Shown here one piece after another: positions 33,188 to 42,357 of a stretch of 64,000 nucleotides of DNA; position 1 is the stretch's first letter, and the number at the start of each line of letters is the position of its first letter. The DNA comes from Hyphococcus flavus (GTDB lineage Bacteria; Pseudomonadota; Alphaproteobacteria; Caulobacterales; Parvularculaceae): assembly GCF_028748065.1 (NCBI RefSeq), contig NZ_CP118166.1:1441501-1505500 (forward strand), given 5' to 3'. Under the pieces are notes generated by a model, which did no database searches, was not told where the DNA came from, and was given only the letters and a program-made list of their open reading frames with translations. Made by a program: the position numbers and the translations under genes.

Positions 33188-34711
33188 ATGTTCGAATCGC
33201 TGAGCGATAGATTAAGCAGTATTTTCGAAGGCCTTCGCGGCAGGGGCGCGCTCGAGGAGAAAGATGTCACTGAGGCCCTGCGCGAGGTGCGCGTGGCCCT
33301 GCTTGAGGCTGACGTCGCCCTGCCGGTCGCCAAGGATTTCATTTCCAAAGTCAAGGAACGCGCCGTTGGCGCCGAGGTCCTGCGCTCGGTGACGCCCGGC
33401 CAGCAGGTCGTCAAAATTGTCCATGACGCCCTCGTCGATATGCTCGGCGGGGATGCGGATCCGTCGCTTTCATTCGCCACAACGCCGCCGGCCGCGATCA
33501 TGATGGTGGGCCTGCAAGGGTCGGGTAAGACAACCTCAACAGCGAAGATCGCCCTGCGCTTGCAAAAGCGTGACAAGAAACGCGTCCTTATGGCGTCGCT
33601 CGACACGCGCCGTCCGGCAGCGCAGGAGCAACTCGCCATCCTCGGCGAACAAGCGGAGGTAAAAACCCTTCCGATCATCGCTGGTCAGACCCCGCGCGAT
33701 ATCGCCAAGCGCGCCATGGAGGCGGGCAAGCTCGGCGGCTTCGACGTCGTCATGCTCGACACGGCGGGGCGCCTTTCCATCGATGAACAGTTGATGGCCG
33801 AAGTCGCCGATATTCATAAAACTACCAACCCTGTCGAAACGCTGCTGGTTGTTGATGCGCTCACCGGTCAGGACGCTGTGACGACGGCGGAGAAATTTAA
33901 AGAACGCCTCAATATCACCGGGGTCGTCATGACCCGGATCGATGGCGATGCCCGCGGCGGCGCCGCGCTTTCCATGCGCGCGGTCACCGGCGCGCCGATC
34001 AAGTTTGTCGGCGTCGGTGAAAAGATCGATGCGCTCGACACCTTCGAGCCTGAACGCATGGCCGGCCGTATTCTCGGCATGGGCGACATCGTCAGTCTTG
34101 TCGAAAAAGCTTCTCAGGAAATGGACGAGGCCAAGGCCAAGAAAGCCGCGAAGAAAATGGCCAAGGGCGAGTTCGACATGGACGATCTCGCCGACCAGTT
34201 CAAACAGATGCGCAAGATGGGCGGCATGGGCGCGATCCTCGGTCTCATGCCTGGCATGGGCAAGATGAAAAAGATGGTCGATCAGGCCGGCGGCCTCGAC
34301 GACAAGGAAATTATTCATCAGGAAGCGATCATCTCGTCCATGACGAAACAGGAGCGCAAAAAGCCCGCGCTCATGAACGCCAAACGCAAAAAGCGCGTCG
34401 CCGCCGGTTCCGGCACGTCGGTGCAGGAGGTCAACAAGCTTCTGAAAGCCCACCGCCAGATGGCCGATATGATGAAAAAGATGGGCAAGGGCGGCATGAA
34501 AGGCATGGCCAAACAACTGGGTATGATGGGCGGTATGCCGGGTGGTGGCGCACCGGACCCCGCGATGCTTGAAGCCGCCAAAGCAAGCAAGAAGGATAAA
34601 GGCGGTCAGGGTACGGAAGACCTGGATTTTGACGCCATCGAAAAAGCGCTGTCCGGTCAGGCGCCGATGCCGCCGGGATTGGGAATGCCGGGCATGGGGA
34701 AAAAGAAATGA
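33188..34711 (+). CDS. ffh: Signal recognition particle protein Ffh (SRP54)
   Basis: Ffh is the GTPase of the bacterial SRP; it binds 4.5S RNA and hydrophobic nascent chains and docks with FtsY at the membrane. In 507 residues it shows the N domain (LREVRVALLEADVALPVAKDF), the GTPase P-loop GLQGSGKTT (near 107), DTRRPAAQEQL, DTAGRL (near 190), TRIDGDARGGAAL (near 248), and a Met-rich M domain (about 330-480: MKKMGKGGMKGMAKQLGMMGGMPGGG pieces) that forms the signal-sequence groove. There is no clear Shine-Dalgarno; its ATG follows the leader-ORF stop by three bases, which implies coupled translation. It overlaps the next gene by four bases (ATGA). Confidence 0.97.
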   Translation: MFESLSDRLSSIFEGLRGRGALEEKDVTEALREVRVALLEADVALPVAKDFISKVKERAVGAEVLRSVTPGQQVVKIVHDALVDMLGGDADPSLSFATTPPAAIMMVGLQGSGKTTSTAKIALRLQKRDKKRVLMASLDTRRPAAQEQLAILGEQAEVKTLPIIAGQTPRDIAKRAMEAGKLGGFDVVMLDTAGRLSIDEQLMAEVADIHKTTNPVETLLVVDALTGQDAVTTAEKFKERLNITGVVMTRIDGDARGGAALSMRAVTGAPIKFVGVGEKIDALDTFEPERMAGRILGMGDIVSLVEKASQEMDEAKAKKAAKKMAKGEFDMDDLADQFKQMRKMGGMGAILGLMPGMGKMKKMVDQAGGLDDKEIIHQEAIISSMTKQERKKPALMNAKRKKRVAAGSGTSVQEVNKLLKAHRQMADMMKKMGKGGMKGMAKQLGMMGGMPGGGAPDPAMLEAAKASKKDKGGQGTEDLDFDAIEKALSGQAPMPPGLGMPGMGKKK

Positions 34712-35121
34712 CGCAATCCGAAGAGTTGCATTGGAAAGGCTTATCCGAGCTTGTCGATAGTTCTTTAAAGTCGCGCGTTATTGCGCTTGCTGACAAACCG
34801 AAGAGTCGGCCAAAGCTCGTAGAAATGTTCCATCATAAAATTTTCTTTGAGCCATCATTTGTTCGTGAAATCGGAAAGAAAGGAACCGAGAAGCAAACGC
34901 TCAATCTCCTGAAACATCTCGGCGCTCCGAGTGAAGCGCTAATGTTAAACAATTCCAATAATTGCGCCGGCGAGTGGAGGTTATTGGAAGACGCTGTGTC
35001 AGGATGTTTTGGATGGTGCGGCGGGCAAATCGTATCGTGCATCGCGGGCCAGCTCCTGTTTCATGAATCCGACGAACCGGAAATGCGCTCGGTAATTTTT
35101 AAACCTCAAAAAACAATCTGA
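34708..35121 (+). CDS. Unknown protein encoded between ffh and rpsP
   Basis: I do not recognise this 137-residue protein. It starts MTQSEELHWKGLSEL, has a basic helical middle (SFVREIGKKGTEKQTLNLLKHL) and ends with a cysteine-containing segment (SGCFGWCGGQIVSCIAG). It overlaps ffh by four bases (ATGA) and ends 21 bp before rpsP, so it is translated within the SRP/ribosomal operon. In most alphaproteobacteria I know, nothing or chorismate mutase-like genes lie here. Its base composition looks more AT-rich than ffh and rpsP, hinting at later acquisition. Confidence 0.75.
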   Translation: MTQSEELHWKGLSELVDSSLKSRVIALADKPKSRPKLVEMFHHKIFFEPSFVREIGKKGTEKQTLNLLKHLGAPSEALMLNNSNNCAGEWRLLEDAVSGCFGWCGGQIVSCIAGQLLFHESDEPEMRSVIFKPQKTI

Positions 35122-35142
35122 GAAAGAAGGAAAGAAACCAAC

Positions 35143-35571
35143 ATGTCGTTGAAAATCAGACTGGCCCGGGGCGGGGCGAAAAAACGTCCGTTCTATTCGA
35201 TTGTCGTTGCTGACTCGCGCTCTCCGCGCGACGGCCGCTTTATCGAAAAGATTGGCACCTACAACCCGCTACTCGGCAAAACCGATGAAAATCGCGTTCA
35301 GTATGACGCCGAACGCGCCAAGCATTGGCTCGACAAAGGCGCCAAGCCGTCGGATCGCGTTGCGCGCTTCCTGTCGGCGCAAGGCCTTGTAAAATGGGAA
35401 CACGGCAACAACCCAAACAAAGCGAAGCCGGGCCAGAAGGCGCAGGAACGCGAACAGGAAAAGAAAGACAAGGAAGAAGCCGCCAAGGCCGCAGCCGCTG
35501 AAGCCGCCGCCGCACCGGCCGAGGAGGCCCCAGCCGAAGAGCCTGCTGCGGAAGAAGCAAAAGCTGAATAA
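35143..35571 (+). CDS. rpsP: 30S ribosomal protein S16
   Basis: S16 is a primary 30S assembly protein. The first 85 residues are canonical: [40 protein letters not shown] and [20 protein letters not shown] tail of about 55 residues follows, first Lys/Glu-rich and then Ala/Glu/Pro-rich, giving 142 residues against about 82 in E. coli; extended S16 tails are common in alphaproteobacteria. GAAGGAAAG precedes the ATG. The gene follows the unknown ORF downstream of ffh. rimM, trmD and rplS, which usually come next, are at 53.6-55.7 kb on the other strand. Confidence 0.97.
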   Translation: MSLKIRLARGGAKKRPFYSIVVADSRSPRDGRFIEKIGTYNPLLGKTDENRVQYDAERAKHWLDKGAKPSDRVARFLSAQGLVKWEHGNNPNKAKPGQKAQEREQEKKDKEEAAKAAAAEAAAAPAEEAPAEEPAAEEAKAE

Positions 35572-35622
35572 TCGGGCCTTTCAGGCAGTTAATCTTTCGT
35601 CGGGAACCCTTACGCTCCTGCA

Positions 35623-35691
35623 TTGTTTGCCCGTCATACCGTTTTTTGACGCGCCCGGACGCGCGGCGTTATGCGCGCGGCGGGCAAACAA
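35623..35691. repeat. Long-range inverted repeat before the small lipoprotein gene
   Basis: TTGTTTGCCCG (35623-35633) and CGGGCAAACAA (35681-35691) are perfect 11-bp complements enclosing 47 bp that include GC-rich inner repeats (GCGCG runs). The right arm ends just before AGGAGC, the ribosome-binding site of the lipoprotein gene. The structure may be a leader fold that controls translation or the end of the rpsP transcript. Confidence 0.6.
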
Positions 35692-35703
35692 AGGAGCTAA
35701 GCG

Positions 35704-35898
35704 ATGAAACTTATCGCAACATTTGCCGCTTTGACGTTGATGAGTACGTCTTTATCAGGCTGCCTTTTAGGTGCGGCGGCGGGCGCTGGCGCGATTGGCT
35801 ATGATGAAGCGACAGAAGGCGACGGCGAATTCGATCCGCTTGAGGAAGCCTACGACGGAGATCCGGACACGAAAGGTCCGCTCGACGACGATGATTAA
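35704..35898 (+). CDS. Small acidic lipoprotein
   Basis: This 64-residue protein has a lipoprotein signal with lipobox LSGC (Cys20). The mature part is a Gly/Ala stretch (LLGAAAGAGAIGYDEA) and then a strongly acidic C-terminus rich in Asp and Glu (ending GPLDDDD). AGGAGC stands seven bases before the ATG. It stands alone between the rpsP operon and a strong terminator. Family unknown; small acidic lipoproteins of this kind occur in related alphaproteobacteria. Confidence 0.8.
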   Translation: MKLIATFAALTLMSTSLSGCLLGAAAGAGAIGYDEATEGDGEFDPLEEAYDGDPDTKGPLDDDD

Positions 35899-35929
35899 TC
35901 AATAGCCGGATTATTTCGGCAACAACTAA

Positions 35930-35988
35930 AGAGAACGGCCCTGAAGGTTAGCGTCATACGCAGCATCCCTTCAGGGCCGTCTCTTTTT
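35930..35988 (+). terminator. Strong intrinsic terminator
   Basis: CGGCCCTGAAGG (35936-35947) pairs perfectly with CCTTCAGGGCCG (35968-35979). The flanking GAGA/TCTC extends the stem with one bulge, and TCTCTTTTTG follows. It ends the small-lipoprotein (and possibly rpsP) transcript. Confidence 0.9.
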
Positions 35989-35989
35989 G

Positions 35990-36030
35990 AAAAGCGTAAC
36001 TGGCTTGGGCGACTTATCAGTTACGCTTTT
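35990..36030. terminator. Second hairpin, tandem to the terminator
   Basis: AAAAGCGTAACTG (35990-36002) and CAGTTACGCTTTT (36018-36030) form a perfect 13-bp stem with A/T ends, so it can terminate transcription on both strands. On the minus strand it would serve the 36156-36566 gene. Confidence 0.8.
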
Positions 36031-36155
36031 CTCCCCCAGCTCTCCCAACCAAAACTCAAACTATTGGGGCTTTCTTGGAACTCTCCTCCGGGCGATGCGC
36101 GTCGCGTGGCTTGCGCTTCCGCGCGGCGCGTCGCCGAGAGGAGAGAACCCCGGGA

Positions 36156-36566
36156 TTAATAGCCCTCATTATCAAAGGCGATCATAACCGGTGGCATTGG
36201 CAAGCGCGGCTGGAACGGGTCTTCGATGTTCGCAACCTTCTTCGAAACTTCGAATTCAGCTTTCTCAAGCGCTGCGAATTCGACATTCATCTTCGTGTTC
36301 TCGGCTGTAGCCGCGAAGTCGTAAGATGAAGGTTCAGTCAGGGGCGCGAAAACATTTTCGATTTTCGCCATGCGGGACTGAACGTTTGCGTCGGCCTGAT
36401 TAACAACAGCCAGGGTAAAGTTCTGGTTGCGTGCATCGAGATCGGCATTGATTTTTTGCATCAGGGAAGCGCTGTCGAATTGAGCTTCCTGGGCCTGGGC
36501 GCCGTTGTGCATGGTTGCTGCTGCGGCGAATGCCAAAACGCTGGCGTAAAAGGTTCGGTTCGTCAT
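36156..36566 (-). CDS. Secreted protein of unknown function
   Basis: This 136-residue exported protein has a signal peptide (about 1-25, ending AQA). Its mature part is mostly helical (MQKINADLDARNQNFTLAV, NVEFAALEKAEFEVSKKVA), with a proline-rich end (EDPFQPRLPMPPVMIA). There are no cysteines. AGGAGAGA is the ribosome-binding site before the ATG at 36566. It is a single gene divergent from the alanine symporter. I do not recognise the family. Confidence 0.75.
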   Translation of the reverse strand: MTNRTFYASVLAFAAAATMHNGAQAQEAQFDSASLMQKINADLDARNQNFTLAVVNQADANVQSRMAKIENVFAPLTEPSSYDFAATAENTKMNVEFAALEKAEFEVSKKVANIEDPFQPRLPMPPVMIAFDNEGY

Positions 36567-36882
36567 TTTCTCTCTCCTCTGGTGGGTCAGAACGTTTCGT
36601 CGTCCTGATGTTGTTAACCATAACGAGATCTGAAAAATCCGATGTGATGGGCGTCACAGCTTTGTTTCAGTTCACAAAATTGCCGTTTTTGAGACCAAAT
36701 TCGCCGTAATTTGAATAAGCTGGCGGGCCCGGTCCGTTTTGGTCCCGATGTTTTCGTGCTGTCAGGCCAATGATTTCAAAGAGATGCGACGAATGACCTT
36801 GCTACGCATGCCCGGCCCCGCCTAAGCTTTGGCGAATTTTTTAAACAGCGCCGGCAAGGCGCGAGTAGGGGTTCTTACTGAA
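36567..36882. other. Divergent intergenic region
   Basis: This 316-bp region holds the promoters of the secreted-protein gene (minus) and the alanine symporter (plus). I see nothing else in it: no hairpin of note and no plausible gene. Confidence 0.6.
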
Positions 36883-38316
36883 ATGGAAGTTTTTTACGGG
36901 TTCATCGACAACCTCAGCAACTTTATCTGGGGCGGTTATTGGGGGCTAAATCCGGACGGGACGGAGAATAAGATTCTTCCGCTCGCGCCGATGGTGTTCA
37001 TTCTGTTGGGCAGCGGCCTCTTTTTCATGATCCGGTTAAAAGCGCTTCCGTTGCGCCGATTGGGGCCGGCGTTCGTCAATCTTTTTACCGGCAGCCGCAA
37101 ATCCAGCACTGATCCGAACGCAAGCGGCGAAATCACGCCGTGGAATGCGTTGTCGACGGCGCTGTCCGGCCAGGTCGGCACTGGCAATCTCGCCGGTGTG
37201 GCGACCGCAATCACGCTTGGCGGGCCCGGCGCTATCTTCTGGATGTGGGTGACGGCGTTGTTCGGCATGGCGCTCGCCTTTTCCGAATCAAGTCTTGCAG
37301 TGAAATATCGTGAAGAACATCCGGATGGTCATATTCATGGCGGCCCGATGTTTTACATCAAGAACGGTCTGCCGCCCTTCTGGCGATGGCTGGCTGTATT
37401 CTTTGCTATCGGTACGATTTTCTCCGCCATCGTTACCGGCAACATGACGCAATCGAATTCGATTGCGACGGCGCTGGCGTCGGAAACGCCGATACCGCAA
37501 TGGGTTTCGGGGCTTGTGATTGCCGGGCTTGCTTTTGTCGTCATTATCGGCGGCATCAAGTCTATCGGCTCCGTTGCGGGCAAGGTCGTGCCGGCTATGG
37601 CGGGCGGATACATCCTCATCGCCATCATCATGCTGATCATGAATATTGAGCATGTGGGCGACAGCTTCCTGATGATTTTCCAGTATGCGTTCGGCCTTGA
37701 GCAGGCTGCTGGCGGTCTTGTCGGTTACTCCGTATTGCAGGCGATCCGTTTCGGCGTGGACCGTGGATTGTTCTCAAATGAAGCGGGCCAGGGGTCGACG
37801 CCAATTGCTCACGCCGCCGCGAAAACGGATGATCCTGTGCGTCAGGGTGAAATCGCCATGCTTGGCACCTTCATCGACACGATCGTTATCTGCACCATGA
37901 CGGCGCTCGTTATTTTGTCAGTTCAGGGGCAATTCGCCGCTGAGAATGGTTTCGTCGAGTATGCATGGCAGGGAACGCTGCAAGGCGCGGAAGTGACAAC
38001 CGCTGTCTTCAGTCAGGGTATACCATATGGCGGCCTCTTCATTGCCATCGCGCTGGCGGTGTTCGCTTTCACCACTATTCTGGGCTGGTCTTACTATATC
38101 GAGCAGGCGGTGACCTATCTCGTTGGCGACTGGGCGGCGAAGCCTATGCGTTATGTATGGGTGGTGATGGTGTTCATCGGCGCGCTTCAGGAAATCGACT
38201 TTATCTGGAAACTTGGCGGCATCGCCAACGCCTCCATGGCGCTGCCGAACCTGATCGCCATTTTGCTGTTGAGCGGCGTTGTCATCGCCATGGCGAAAGA
38301 GAAGGGCCGGCTTTAG
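36883..38316 (+). CDS. Sodium:alanine symporter (AGCS family)
   Basis: This 477-residue inner-membrane carrier is of the alanine/glycine:cation symporter family, importing alanine or glycine with Na+. Family marks are WGGYWGL.. near the start, GQVGTGNLAGVATAI (near 105), GGPMFYIKNGL, and DRGLFSNEAGQGSTPIAHAAA (near 300). About eleven membrane helices are expected. ATG at 36883 gives MEVFYGFIDNLSNFIWG, the normal family start; an earlier in-frame TTG adds an unrelated 18 residues. A GC-rich hairpin follows the gene (38341-38374). Confidence 0.95.
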   Translation: MEVFYGFIDNLSNFIWGGYWGLNPDGTENKILPLAPMVFILLGSGLFFMIRLKALPLRRLGPAFVNLFTGSRKSSTDPNASGEITPWNALSTALSGQVGTGNLAGVATAITLGGPGAIFWMWVTALFGMALAFSESSLAVKYREEHPDGHIHGGPMFYIKNGLPPFWRWLAVFFAIGTIFSAIVTGNMTQSNSIATALASETPIPQWVSGLVIAGLAFVVIIGGIKSIGSVAGKVVPAMAGGYILIAIIMLIMNIEHVGDSFLMIFQYAFGLEQAAGGLVGYSVLQAIRFGVDRGLFSNEAGQGSTPIAHAAAKTDDPVRQGEIAMLGTFIDTIVICTMTALVILSVQGQFAAENGFVEYAWQGTLQGAEVTTAVFSQGIPYGGLFIAIALAVFAFTTILGWSYYIEQAVTYLVGDWAAKPMRYVWVVMVFIGALQEIDFIWKLGGIANASMALPNLIAILLLSGVVIAMAKEKGRL

Positions 38317-38340
38317 GCTTTTTAGGTCAAGCATTTGCGC

Positions 38341-38374
38341 CCTGAACGCCGCGACGGTTGCAGCGGCGTTCAGG
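38341..38374 (+). terminator. Hairpin after the alanine symporter gene
   Basis: CCTGAACGCCGC (38341-38352) and GCGGCGTTCAGG (38363-38374) form a perfect 12-bp stem with a 10-nt loop, 25 bp past the stop. No T tract follows, so termination may need Rho, or the hairpin may stabilise the message. Confidence 0.6.
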
Positions 38375-38416
38375 CGCGGGCTATTCTCCATGCGAGATGC
38401 GGCAAAGGAGTTTCCG

Positions 38417-39112
38417 GTGAGATTGGTGCTGGCGTTATTGACGATTGCAGGAACAGCGGTTGCAACTGGCGCCGCGGCTCAGGATGACGACTCTTTAGGC
38501 AGTGTTTATGTCCGTGCGAGCGCTGGCTACAGCTTCGTCAGTGATTGGGAACAGGATTTCGCCTATAATCCCGATGCGGTTTTTGCCGTTGCGCCGCCAA
38601 CCGGCCAAACAATCGACAACACTGACGGCTTTATCTTCGGCGCCGCGCTTGGGTTCGATTATCATGACGGCATCCGCACTGAGCTGGAATACCGCTATGC
38701 CGCGACGGAATTCGAGAGCGTCACCCTTGCTGATCCGGTTCTGGGTCCGACCCCTGGCGCGCCGATGAATGATGATATTGCTGGTCATTTTCTGATGACG
38801 AATTTTTATTTCGATTTCGCCAATGACTCGCCCTTCACGCCGTTTATTGGCGGCGGCGTCGGCGGCGCATTCATGGAAAACGAAAACGCGCAGCGCGATG
38901 CGGTGTTGGCGTATCAGGGCCGAGCAGGATTTTCATTTGCGATCGCTAGCGGTTTTCTTGCTGACCTCGAATATGTTTACACGCGTACGAATGAACTGTC
39001 GTTCGGCCCTGACATGGATGACTTTGAACCGGGCGGCCCTGTTGGGCCGAATATCAGCAACGAGCGTTATGAATCGTCTTCAGCGATGATTTCGCTGCGC
39101 AAACATTTCTGA
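38417..39112 (+). CDS. Outer-membrane beta-barrel protein
   Basis: This 231-residue exported barrel has a signal peptide (about 1-21, ending AAA) and amphipathic strands such as VYVRASAGYSFV, IRTELEYRYAATEF and NFYFDF. PFIGGGVGGAFM is the hallmark OmpA/opacity-type strand, and the C-terminus ends in Phe (SLRKHF). The likely start is GTG at 38417 with AAGGAG six bases upstream; in-frame ATG at 38390 lies ahead of that site. The product is related in style to the barrel at 2058. It is followed by the lysE-type gene after 10 bp. Confidence 0.82.
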   Translation: MRLVLALLTIAGTAVATGAAAQDDDSLGSVYVRASAGYSFVSDWEQDFAYNPDAVFAVAPPTGQTIDNTDGFIFGAALGFDYHDGIRTELEYRYAATEFESVTLADPVLGPTPGAPMNDDIAGHFLMTNFYFDFANDSPFTPFIGGGVGGAFMENENAQRDAVLAYQGRAGFSFAIASGFLADLEYVYTRTNELSFGPDMDDFEPGGPVGPNISNERYESSSAMISLRKHF

Positions 39113-39122
39113 TCGCTGCGTC

Positions 39123-39734
39123 ATGACAATTGAGCTTTATCTTGCATTTGTCGCCGCGACAGCGCTCCTGGTGTTAACGCCAGGCCCGATGGTTGCTTAC
39201 ATTGTCGCGACGACGCTTTCGCATGGGCTGCGGCATGGATTGATGGCGTTGATCGGTTCAGCCGCCGCGTCGGCCGTGCAGCTTGCAGTTGTGGTGGCGG
39301 GGCTTGCGCTGATTTTGACGGCGGCGGGCGAGCTCTTCTTCTGGATCAAATGGGTGGGCGTCGCTTATCTGGTTTATCTCGGGGTGAAGGCCTTGCGCCA
39401 ACCGAACGATGAGCTGGAGCCAGCATTGGCGCCGCAGCGTTCCGGCCGGCGCACGATTGTCGAGGCCTTTGTTGTCAACCTGACGAACCCCAAAGGGCTC
39501 TTATTCCACGGCGCATTTCTGCCGCTCTTTGTCTCGCCTGCTGCGCCAGCGACGCCGCAGCTTGTTCTCCTGGCGGTTACCTTTGTCGTCGTCGCAGCAT
39601 TGCTGGATGGATGCTGGGCAGTTTTCGCGGCCCGCGTGAAGCCGTGGCTTGCGCGCATTGGCCGCTGGCGCCACCGGATTACCGGCGGCGTCATGCTGGG
39701 CGCTGCCGCCGGGCTCGCCCTGGTGCGGAAATAA
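39123..39734 (+). CDS. LysE/RhtB-family exporter
   Basis: This 203-residue inner-membrane protein has six helices and exports amino acids or similar small molecules. The family motif LTPGPMVAYIVATTLSHGLRHGL is at residues about 19-42 and NLTNPKGLLFHGAFLPLFV at about 119-137. Substrate is unknown; lysine, threonine and homoserine are exported by characterised members. It starts 10 bp after the barrel gene, and the AAA ATPase gene starts 13 bp after its stop. Confidence 0.92.
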   Translation: MTIELYLAFVAATALLVLTPGPMVAYIVATTLSHGLRHGLMALIGSAAASAVQLAVVVAGLALILTAAGELFFWIKWVGVAYLVYLGVKALRQPNDELEPALAPQRSGRRTIVEAFVVNLTNPKGLLFHGAFLPLFVSPAAPATPQLVLLAVTFVVVAALLDGCWAVFAARVKPWLARIGRWRHRITGGVMLGAAAGLALVRK

Positions 39735-39747
39735 GCGCTGCTGCTTC

Positions 39748-41073
39748 ATGTTTTTTGATACGATAGATGAAGAATTAAAAAAGCTGCTGCGCCCTGCCAA
39801 GGCACATAAATTTTCCACTAATAAAAAGATCCTGCCAGCTTACCGCTATGTCGATGTGCGGAACGCCATAAAGAAAAGTCTTGAAGAGTATAATGTAGAA
39901 ACGGTTACGTCATCTCACTATGAGGATCTATCGCCATTGCTGACGGGGGAAGCCCCTGCGCACATGCATAGAAAGCTCAACAAGGCATCGAATATTTCAT
40001 GGAGTATTTCCGAAGACGATGAAGATTATTTTCCAGAAGATCAATTCTGGGTTGGAAAAGCCAGTGACAAGCAAACGGTAATTATCCGCCTGCGTTATTT
40101 TGAACATTCGGACAATGCAATTCTTGAATGTGGTTCAGAACAGGAACTGTCCGGGAAAAATCTGATGAAGGCCGTTCTTGAGCGAAGTGTGCGCACATCT
40201 ATTTATCGCGGAAATACGCTGAGACTCTCATATGAATCGGGCACGCGAGATGAATATGGCGACATCGAAAAACCCTCGCGGTTTCGGGTTCTGTTTCAAT
40301 CGTTGCCCGCTGTCGATAAAGACGAATTTGTCCTGGAAGCCCAAACACGCGAGACGCTGCAGCGAAATGTAATTGATCTTTTTTCCCGCAAAGACGCGCT
40401 CAACGCTTTGAATGTGCCCATAAGACGCGGTATTCTTTTATACGGCCCGCCAGGTACGGGAAAGACATTCTCCTGCCGATTTCTGGCGCAGCAACTAGAT
40501 AGCGTTACGAAATTTTTTGTTACAGGGCGCGCGCTAAACCAAGTGTCGGCGATCTTCTCAATCGCGCGGTTGTATAAACCGAGCTGTATTTTCCTTGAAG
40601 ACGCGGACTTGGCATTTGCTGCGCGGGATATAAATGTCGATGCAGGCGGATTGGGTGAGCTTCTCGACCAGCTTGATGGACTTCGAACCGATGATGAAAT
40701 CGTTGTGATTGTCACGACAAATTCGATGGAACGCCTTGAATCGGCTTTGAAGGATAGACCGGGGCGCATCAGTCAATGCATATATTTTGGGCCGCCTGTG
40801 GCTGTTATGCGCGAACGGTATTTGCGTCAGTATTTGGCCGGTTTTGAAACCACGGACTTGGACTTTTCAAAATTAGTTTTCGACAGCGAAGGCTCAACCC
40901 AAGCGTTTCTGCGCGAGTGGGTACACAGGGCTCTGCAGATAGGATCCGAAGAAAAGACGAGCCGGTCTCTAAGGTTGACCAACACCGACTTCGACCGCGC
41001 TATGGACGAAATGACCCGTGATGCGGATTATTTCGGTCAATCCTTAATCGGATTTACGCCGTCTCGCACATAA
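39748..41073 (+). CDS. BCS1-like AAA+ ATPase
   Basis: This 441-residue protein has a unique N-terminal region (about 1-210, no signal peptide or membrane helix) and a single AAA+ domain: Walker A YGPPGTGKTFSC (near 231), Walker B CIFLEDADLAF (near 280), sensor 1 VIVTTNSMERL and arginine-finger region DRPGRISQ (near 335). The AAA part is closest to the BCS1/26S-proteasome-like classic clade, whose members unfold or thread proteins. ATG at 39748 lies just after the lysE stop; longer frames run into that gene. The target is unknown. Confidence 0.85.
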   Translation: MFFDTIDEELKKLLRPAKAHKFSTNKKILPAYRYVDVRNAIKKSLEEYNVETVTSSHYEDLSPLLTGEAPAHMHRKLNKASNISWSISEDDEDYFPEDQFWVGKASDKQTVIIRLRYFEHSDNAILECGSEQELSGKNLMKAVLERSVRTSIYRGNTLRLSYESGTRDEYGDIEKPSRFRVLFQSLPAVDKDEFVLEAQTRETLQRNVIDLFSRKDALNALNVPIRRGILLYGPPGTGKTFSCRFLAQQLDSVTKFFVTGRALNQVSAIFSIARLYKPSCIFLEDADLAFAARDINVDAGGLGELLDQLDGLRTDDEIVVIVTTNSMERLESALKDRPGRISQCIYFGPPVAVMRERYLRQYLAGFETTDLDFSKLVFDSEGSTQAFLREWVHRALQIGSEEKTSRSLRLTNTDFDRAMDEMTRDADYFGQSLIGFTPSRT

Positions 41074-41108
41074 TTGCTGCAGTTGCTCAGTTTAATTGAA
41101 CGCGCTAG

Positions 41109-42134
<1,026 letters not shown>

Positions 42135-42156
42135 ATCGGTTTCATAATACAGAATT

Positions 42157-42188
42157 AAGGGCGTCCTTTGGGGCGCCTTTTTTTGTTT
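42157..42188 (+). terminator. Intrinsic terminator of mdh
   Basis: AAGGGCG (42157-42163) pairs with CGCCTT (42174-42179) with one bulged G, followed by a run of seven T and further T-rich sequence, 23 bp after the mdh stop. Confidence 0.8.
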
Positions 42189-42357
42189 TTGCGCTGCTGA
42201 TTTCGCATTGAGGCAAGCGTTTCGATATGAGCATAAATTAAAGTTCGTACACGGTTGAAACCTACTTGATGGTTAAGAGATTGGTGACGTCATTACGATA
42301 ATCGTTGTTCCGAAACCGGCAGTGGGTAGCTGCAGCTTATGAGTGACGAGAGTTTGT

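Noticed and set aside
33536-34516. Long His/Arg-rich minus-strand frame of 326 codons in ffh
   Set aside because: It is the shadow of ffh, with a composition (His, Phe, Leu, Arg) typical of antisense to GC-rich coding sequence.
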